Assembly: GCF_034424525.1 (NCBI RefSeq)
Contig: NZ_CP139979.1
Coordinates: 682,001 to 746,000 of the forward strand
DNA: 64,000 nt
From: Sphingobium yanoikuyae
GTDB taxonomy: Bacteria; Pseudomonadota; Alphaproteobacteria; Sphingomonadales; Sphingomonadaceae
Direction: 5' to 3'
The position numbers were made by a program, and so were the translations under genes. Under the pieces are notes generated by a model. The model saw nothing but the letters and a program-made list of their open reading frames with translations, did no database searches and was not told the DNA's origin. This document shows positions 62,803-64,000 of the stretch, one piece after another (position 1 is the stretch's first letter; every line of letters begins with the position of its first letter).

Positions 62803-63498
62803 TCAGTTGATGCCGGCAATCCAGTCGGGCAATTCGCCCAGCCGTTCGAGCTGGGTATAGCGCGCCGCGCCGATCGGCGGCTGCGCCCGCTCATGCGACC
62901 AGGCGCCCTCCTGCGGGATGAACGCCGCCCACGCCCCGGCCTCCAGCGCCGGCAATATGTCCGACCGCATCGAATCGCCGGCCATCACCGCCTGTTCGGG
63001 CGCGATGCCATGGCGGGCGAACAGGGTGCGGAAGGTGTCGACCTTCTTGTCGCTGACGATCTCGATCCCGGAGAACAGGTCGCCAAGGCCCGACGCCGCC
63101 AGCTTGCTTTCCTGGTGCAGCAGGTCGCCCTTGGTCACCAGCACCAGCGGGCCGATGTCCGCCAGCCGCTCCAGCGTCTCTTCCACCCCGTCGAATAGCT
63201 CGACCGGATGGGCCAGCAGCGCGCGGCCCGCCGCCAATATGTCCTGGATCATTGCGGTCGACAGTTGATCGCCGGCGAGTTCCACTGCCGCCTCGATCAT
63301 CGAGAGGGTGAAGCCCTTGGCGCCATAACCATAGAGCGGCAGGTTGCGGATTTCGCAGGCGATCAGCCGCTCGCGCGTCACATCGACATCGGCAAAAGGC
63401 TGCAACATGTCGGTCAGCGCGTCCTGGGTCGCGTTGAAATGGCGCATATTGTGCCACAGTGTGTCGTCGGCATCGAGGCAGATGAGCTTGATCGTCAT
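62803..63498 (-). CDS. HAD superfamily hydrolase (phosphatase)
   Basis: 231-residue phosphatase with motif I LICLDADDTLWHN, the Thr in LVLVTKGDLLHQ (motif II), the Lys in SDKKVDTF (motif III) and GDSMRSDILPALEAG (motif IV). Mg2+-dependent. The start at 63498 gives the natural N-terminus MTIKLICL. Substrate unknown. Convergent with the GNAT gene and divergent from truB. Confidence 0.9.
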   Translation of the reverse strand: MTIKLICLDADDTLWHNMRHFNATQDALTDMLQPFADVDVTRERLIACEIRNLPLYGYGAKGFTLSMIEAAVELAGDQLSTAMIQDILAAGRALLAHPVELFDGVEETLERLADIGPLVLVTKGDLLHQESKLAASGLGDLFSGIEIVSDKKVDTFRTLFARHGIAPEQAVMAGDSMRSDILPALEAGAWAAFIPQEGAWSHERAQPPIGAARYTQLERLGELPDWIAGIN

Positions 63499-63578
63499 GG
63501 CGCCGGGAATAGCGCGGCGCGGGGCAGGGGGAAATGGCTGATCGTCGAGGCGTTTCATCCTTCCTTCCATTAGCCTCC

Positions 63579-63608
63579 GTTTCTCGACAGGCTCGAAACG
63601 AACGGACG
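63579..63608. repeat. Half-copy of the REP-like repeat
   Basis: CGTTTCTCGACAGGCTCGAA then ACGAACGGAC. It matches the right arm of the repeat at 37662-37692 with one or two changes. It lies between the HAD gene and truB. Confidence 0.7.
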
Positions 63609-63662
63609 TAAGGATGCGATAAGGGCTGACAGGGCATGGCGGGCGCTATAGAGCGCGCCGCC

Positions 63663-64000
63663 ATGCACGGTTGGCTTATCCTCGACAAACCCCATGGCCT
63701 TGGCTCGACCCAGGCGGTCAGCGCAGTGAAGCGCGCGCTGCGGACCCAGCGCGAGGTTCTGGGCGGCACGGAGAAATGGAAGGTCGGCCATGGCGGCACG
63801 CTCGATCCGCTGGCGACCGGGGTGCTGCCGATCGCGATCGGCGAGGCGACCAAGCTGGCCGGCCGGATGCTCGACAGCGACAAGATCTACGACTTCACCA
63901 TCGCCTTCGGCGCACAGACCGACACGCTCGACCTGGAGGGGAAGGTGATTGCGGAAAGTGACGTGCGCCCGACGCTGGCCGAGCTGGAAGCCATCCTGCC
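63663..64000 (+). CDS. truB: tRNA pseudouridine55 synthase, 3' end outside the window
   Basis: Isomerises uridine 55 in the T-loop of tRNAs. The visible 112 residues start MHGWLILDKPHGLGSTQAVS and include the catalytic Asp in GGTLDPLATGVLPIAIGEA and the KIYDFTIAFGAQTDTLDLEG strand. The gene continues beyond base 64000. In many bacteria it follows rbfA directly; here five genes intervene. Confidence 0.95.
   Translation, partial: MHGWLILDKPHGLGSTQAVSAVKRALRTQREVLGGTEKWKVGHGGTLDPLATGVLPIAIGEATKLAGRMLDSDKIYDFTIAFGAQTDTLDLEGKVIAESDVRPTLAELEAIL

Overview
The window is GC-rich, densely packed bacterial chromosome. Gene content points to an alphaproteobacterium of the order Sphingomonadales, resembling Sphingobium or Sphingomonas. 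The grounds are the rimP-nusA-tautomerase-ylxR-infB block, a large TonB-dependent receptor with a linked periplasmic protein, Flp-type pilins, a DUF2171 protein, a leucine/isovalerate degradation cluster and protein-level resemblance. The genus is an inference. Most genes are housekeeping or catabolic. I see no prophage, complete insertion sequence, integrative element or CRISPR array.

Layout. 1-3.2 kb: 3' part of xerD, accA and an M48 protease with a LysM-like tail. 3.2-5.2 kb: two Flp pilins, a MutT-type Nudix enzyme, bacterioferritin and its ferredoxin. 5.2-12.9 kb: a DUF418 membrane protein, a pair of related palindromes abutting bioC, a GH43 glycosidase, a membrane protein, purL, a glycine-zipper protein and a small lipoprotein. 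13-16.7 kb: xseB-ispA-coaD, a secreted cyclophilin and queA. 16.7-18.9 kb: a broken outer-membrane protein gene, a DUF4239 protein and a palindromic element. 18.9-26.3 kb: LysR regulator, isovaleryl-CoA dehydrogenase, both methylcrotonyl-CoA carboxylase subunits, then a MaoC hydratase and a CitE-like lyase. 26.3-33.8 kb: DUF2171 protein, tRNA-Ala(CGC), aldo/keto reductase, YkgJ protein, yaaA, an esterase with a small membrane protein, and a divergent SDR/TetR pair. 33.8-37.6 kb: pobR/pobA, a Nudix protein and an extensin-like protein. 37.7-44.6 kb: trpE and a PpiD-like chaperone on one strand; tpiA, secG and pyrG on the other. 44.6-53.3 kb: old yellow enzyme, TonB receptor with partner, pentapeptide protein, soluble sugar dehydrogenase, a CelD-like acyltransferase and a proline-dehydrogenase-like protein. 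53.3-60.3 kb: the rimP-nusA-infB-rbfA translation/transcription operon. 60.3-64 kb: small hypothetical protein, hydrolase, tdk, GNAT, HAD phosphatase and the start of truB.

The most interesting region is 59.2-59.9 kb. A RelE-like toxin and a helix-turn-helix antitoxin sit between infB and rbfA. A consensus-like promoter appears to use the right arm of the infB terminator as its -35 region and would start transcription almost on the toxin's GTG codon. rbfA begins two bases after the antitoxin stop, so a conserved ribosome-maturation gene may depend on a toxin-antitoxin promoter. Other points worth attention are a proline-dehydrogenase-like protein with an altered substrate motif, a MaoC/CitE pair in a leucine cluster lacking the usual last two enzymes, and two related imperfect palindromes ending five bases before bioC.

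Start codons were chosen by eye from Shine-Dalgarno sequences and family N-termini. All family assignments come from reading the translated sequences; no database search was run.
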